Source: Methylobacterium sp. (GTDB lineage Bacteria; Pseudomonadota; Alphaproteobacteria; Rhizobiales; Beijerinckiaceae). Taken from it: a stretch of 64,000 nt of DNA. The DNA is taken from NCBI GenBank assembly GCA_002928875.1, contig PERO01000020.1, positions 124,001 to 188,000 on the forward strand, read 5' to 3'. The position numbers and the translations under genes are program-made. The notes below the pieces were generated by a model. The model had not been told where the DNA came from. It saw only the letters and a list, made by a program, of their open reading frames with translations, and searched no databases. Positions 63,218-64,000 of the stretch are shown piece by piece (the first letter of the stretch is position 1; the number at the start of each line of letters is the position of its first letter).

Positions 63218-64000
63218 TCGTTTTTCCCCGCAAGACGCACGCGCGGATCCAGCGCGGAGTAAAGGATGTCCACGATCAGGTTGATCGTCACGAAGAGCAG
63301 CACGACCACCATCACGTAGGCGACGATCAGGGGCCGATCGAGCCGCTGGATCGATTCGAGCAGCAGCTTGCCCATGCCCGGCCAGGCGAAGATCGTCTCC
63401 GTCACGATCGAGAAGGCGACAAGGCTGCCGAATTCGAGGCCCAGCACGGTGACGATGGGGATCATGATGTTCTTCAGGATATGCACGCCCACGATACGCC
63501 GGGGCGAGAGGCCCTTGGCGCGGGCGAACTTCACGTAATCCTGCAGGCTCGCCTCCCGCGTGCCGGAGCGCGCGAGCCGGATGACCAGCGAGATCTTGAG
63601 CAGCGCGAGATTGAGCGCCGGCAAGGCGATGTGCTTCCAGCCCTGCAGCGTGAGAAGCGAGGTCTCGATGCCGAGGATGGTCGTCGTCGGGCCGCGCCCG
63701 GTCGCCGGCAGCCAGCCGAGCATCACCGAGAAGAACATGATCAGCATCAGCCCCACCCAGAAGGTGGGCAGCGAGAAGCCGAGGATCGACCCCGCCATAA
63801 TGGCACGCGCCGCGGGGTGATCCGGCTTCAGCCCCGCGAAGAGGCCGAGGGGCATGCCGATCACGATCGCCATCACCAGCGCGACGAAAGCGAGTTCGAG
63901 CGTCGCGGGCATGCGATCGAGAATGAGGCCGATGGCGGAGCCGCCATGCACGTAGGAGCGGCCGAATTCCCCCTGCAGCACATCCGCCACGAACAGCATG
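63214..64000 (-). CDS. Peptide/nickel-type ABC transporter permease (DppB/OppB type), 5'-truncated by window edge
   Basis: The last 262 codons or so of a DppB-type permease; the N-terminal helix and periplasmic loop are missing beyond the right edge, and the Met at the edge is internal. GEFGRSYVHGGSAIGLILDRMPATLELAFVA, the EAA loop YVKFARAKGLSPRRIVGVHILKN and the end VDILYSALDPRVRL are typical. Gene order permease-permease-ATPase-ATPase suggests the binding-protein gene lies just outside, to the right. Confidence 0.88.
   Translation of the reverse strand, partial: MLFVADVLQGEFGRSYVHGGSAIGLILDRMPATLELAFVALVMAIVIGMPLGLFAGLKPDHPAARAIMAGSILGFSLPTFWVGLMLIMFFSVMLGWLPATGRGPTTTILGIETSLLTLQGWKHIALPALNLALLKISLVIRLARSGTREASLQDYVKFARAKGLSPRRIVGVHILKNIMIPIVTVLGLEFGSLVAFSIVTETIFAWPGMGKLLLESIQRLDRPLIVAYVMVVVLLFVTINLIVDILYSALDPRVRLAGKNE

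Noticed and set aside
63214..63999. Treating the Met at 63999 as the start of the DppB-type permease
   Set aside because: The visible part lacks the first helix and periplasmic loop of the family, so the gene continues beyond the window and this Met is internal.
1..64000. tRNA, rRNA, CRISPR array, prophage or insertion sequence
   Set aside because: Intergenic gaps are short and accounted for; no cloverleaf-like sequence, regular spaced repeats, transposase or integrase motif was noticed. A tRNA scan was not possible here.

Overview
The window is GC-rich, densely coded chromosomal DNA from a Gram-negative alphaproteobacterium, most likely Hyphomicrobiales (Rhizobiales). The evidence is KDO/LPS genes (kdsB, kdsD), a CycM-like membrane cytochrome c, the dnaX-ybaB-recR order next to an SRP RNA gene, homospermidine synthase beside ornithine decarboxylase, and a long leader resembling the alphaproteobacterial speF motif. 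I cannot name the genus. I see no transposase, phage, CRISPR, tRNA or rRNA gene and no clearly broken gene; the two ABC operons at the edges are cut by the window.

Left third (1-31.9 kb). A yejABEF-type peptide ABC importer (minus strand) is followed by a membrane cytochrome c, kdsB, pheA, nudC with a HIT protein, the SRP RNA ffs, dnaX-ybaB-recR, a pyrimidine-nucleotidase-like HAD protein, dapD, a DUF533 protein and a permease split into two genes. Next comes a large minus-strand block: indolepyruvate:ferredoxin oxidoreductase, a Crp/Fnr regulator with a palindrome at its start, an acyl-CoA ligase and a complete liv-type ABC transporter. A DUF1007-NicO nickel/cobalt pair and a gamma-glutamyltransferase close this part.

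Middle (32-43 kb). A zinc uptake operon (His-rich membrane protein-znuC-znuB-znuA) starts at a promoter whose -10 overlaps a Zur-like box and which may give a leaderless mRNA. A COG0523 metallochaperone GTPase with a His-rich insert, a WD40 protein and a small conserved-looking protein follow. On the minus strand lie polyamine genes (ornithine decarboxylase behind a leader of about 500 nt, a GNAT enzyme, homospermidine synthase) ending in a FosX-type fosfomycin hydrolase. A MarR regulator and a hydroxyacid dehydrogenase come next.

Right part (43.8-64 kb). A sugar-acid catabolic cluster (IlvD/Edd dehydratase, GNAT, SDR, DenD-like dehydrogenase) is divergent from an aminotransferase plus PaaK-like ligase pair. 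Then come hemH, an alpha/beta hydrolase divergent from a MarR regulator with two operators 20 bp apart, qmcA-nfeD type SPFH/NfeD genes, kdsD, an envelope group (outer-membrane barrel, MltB-type transglycosylase, DUF459 SGNH hydrolase) and an opp/dpp-type ABC operon running off the right edge.

The best candidates for new biology are the Zur-like/leaderless His-rich zinc operon head, the FosX gene abutting homospermidine synthase, and the regulatory sites of the hydrolase/MarR pair, the Crp-like gene and the ornithine decarboxylase leader.
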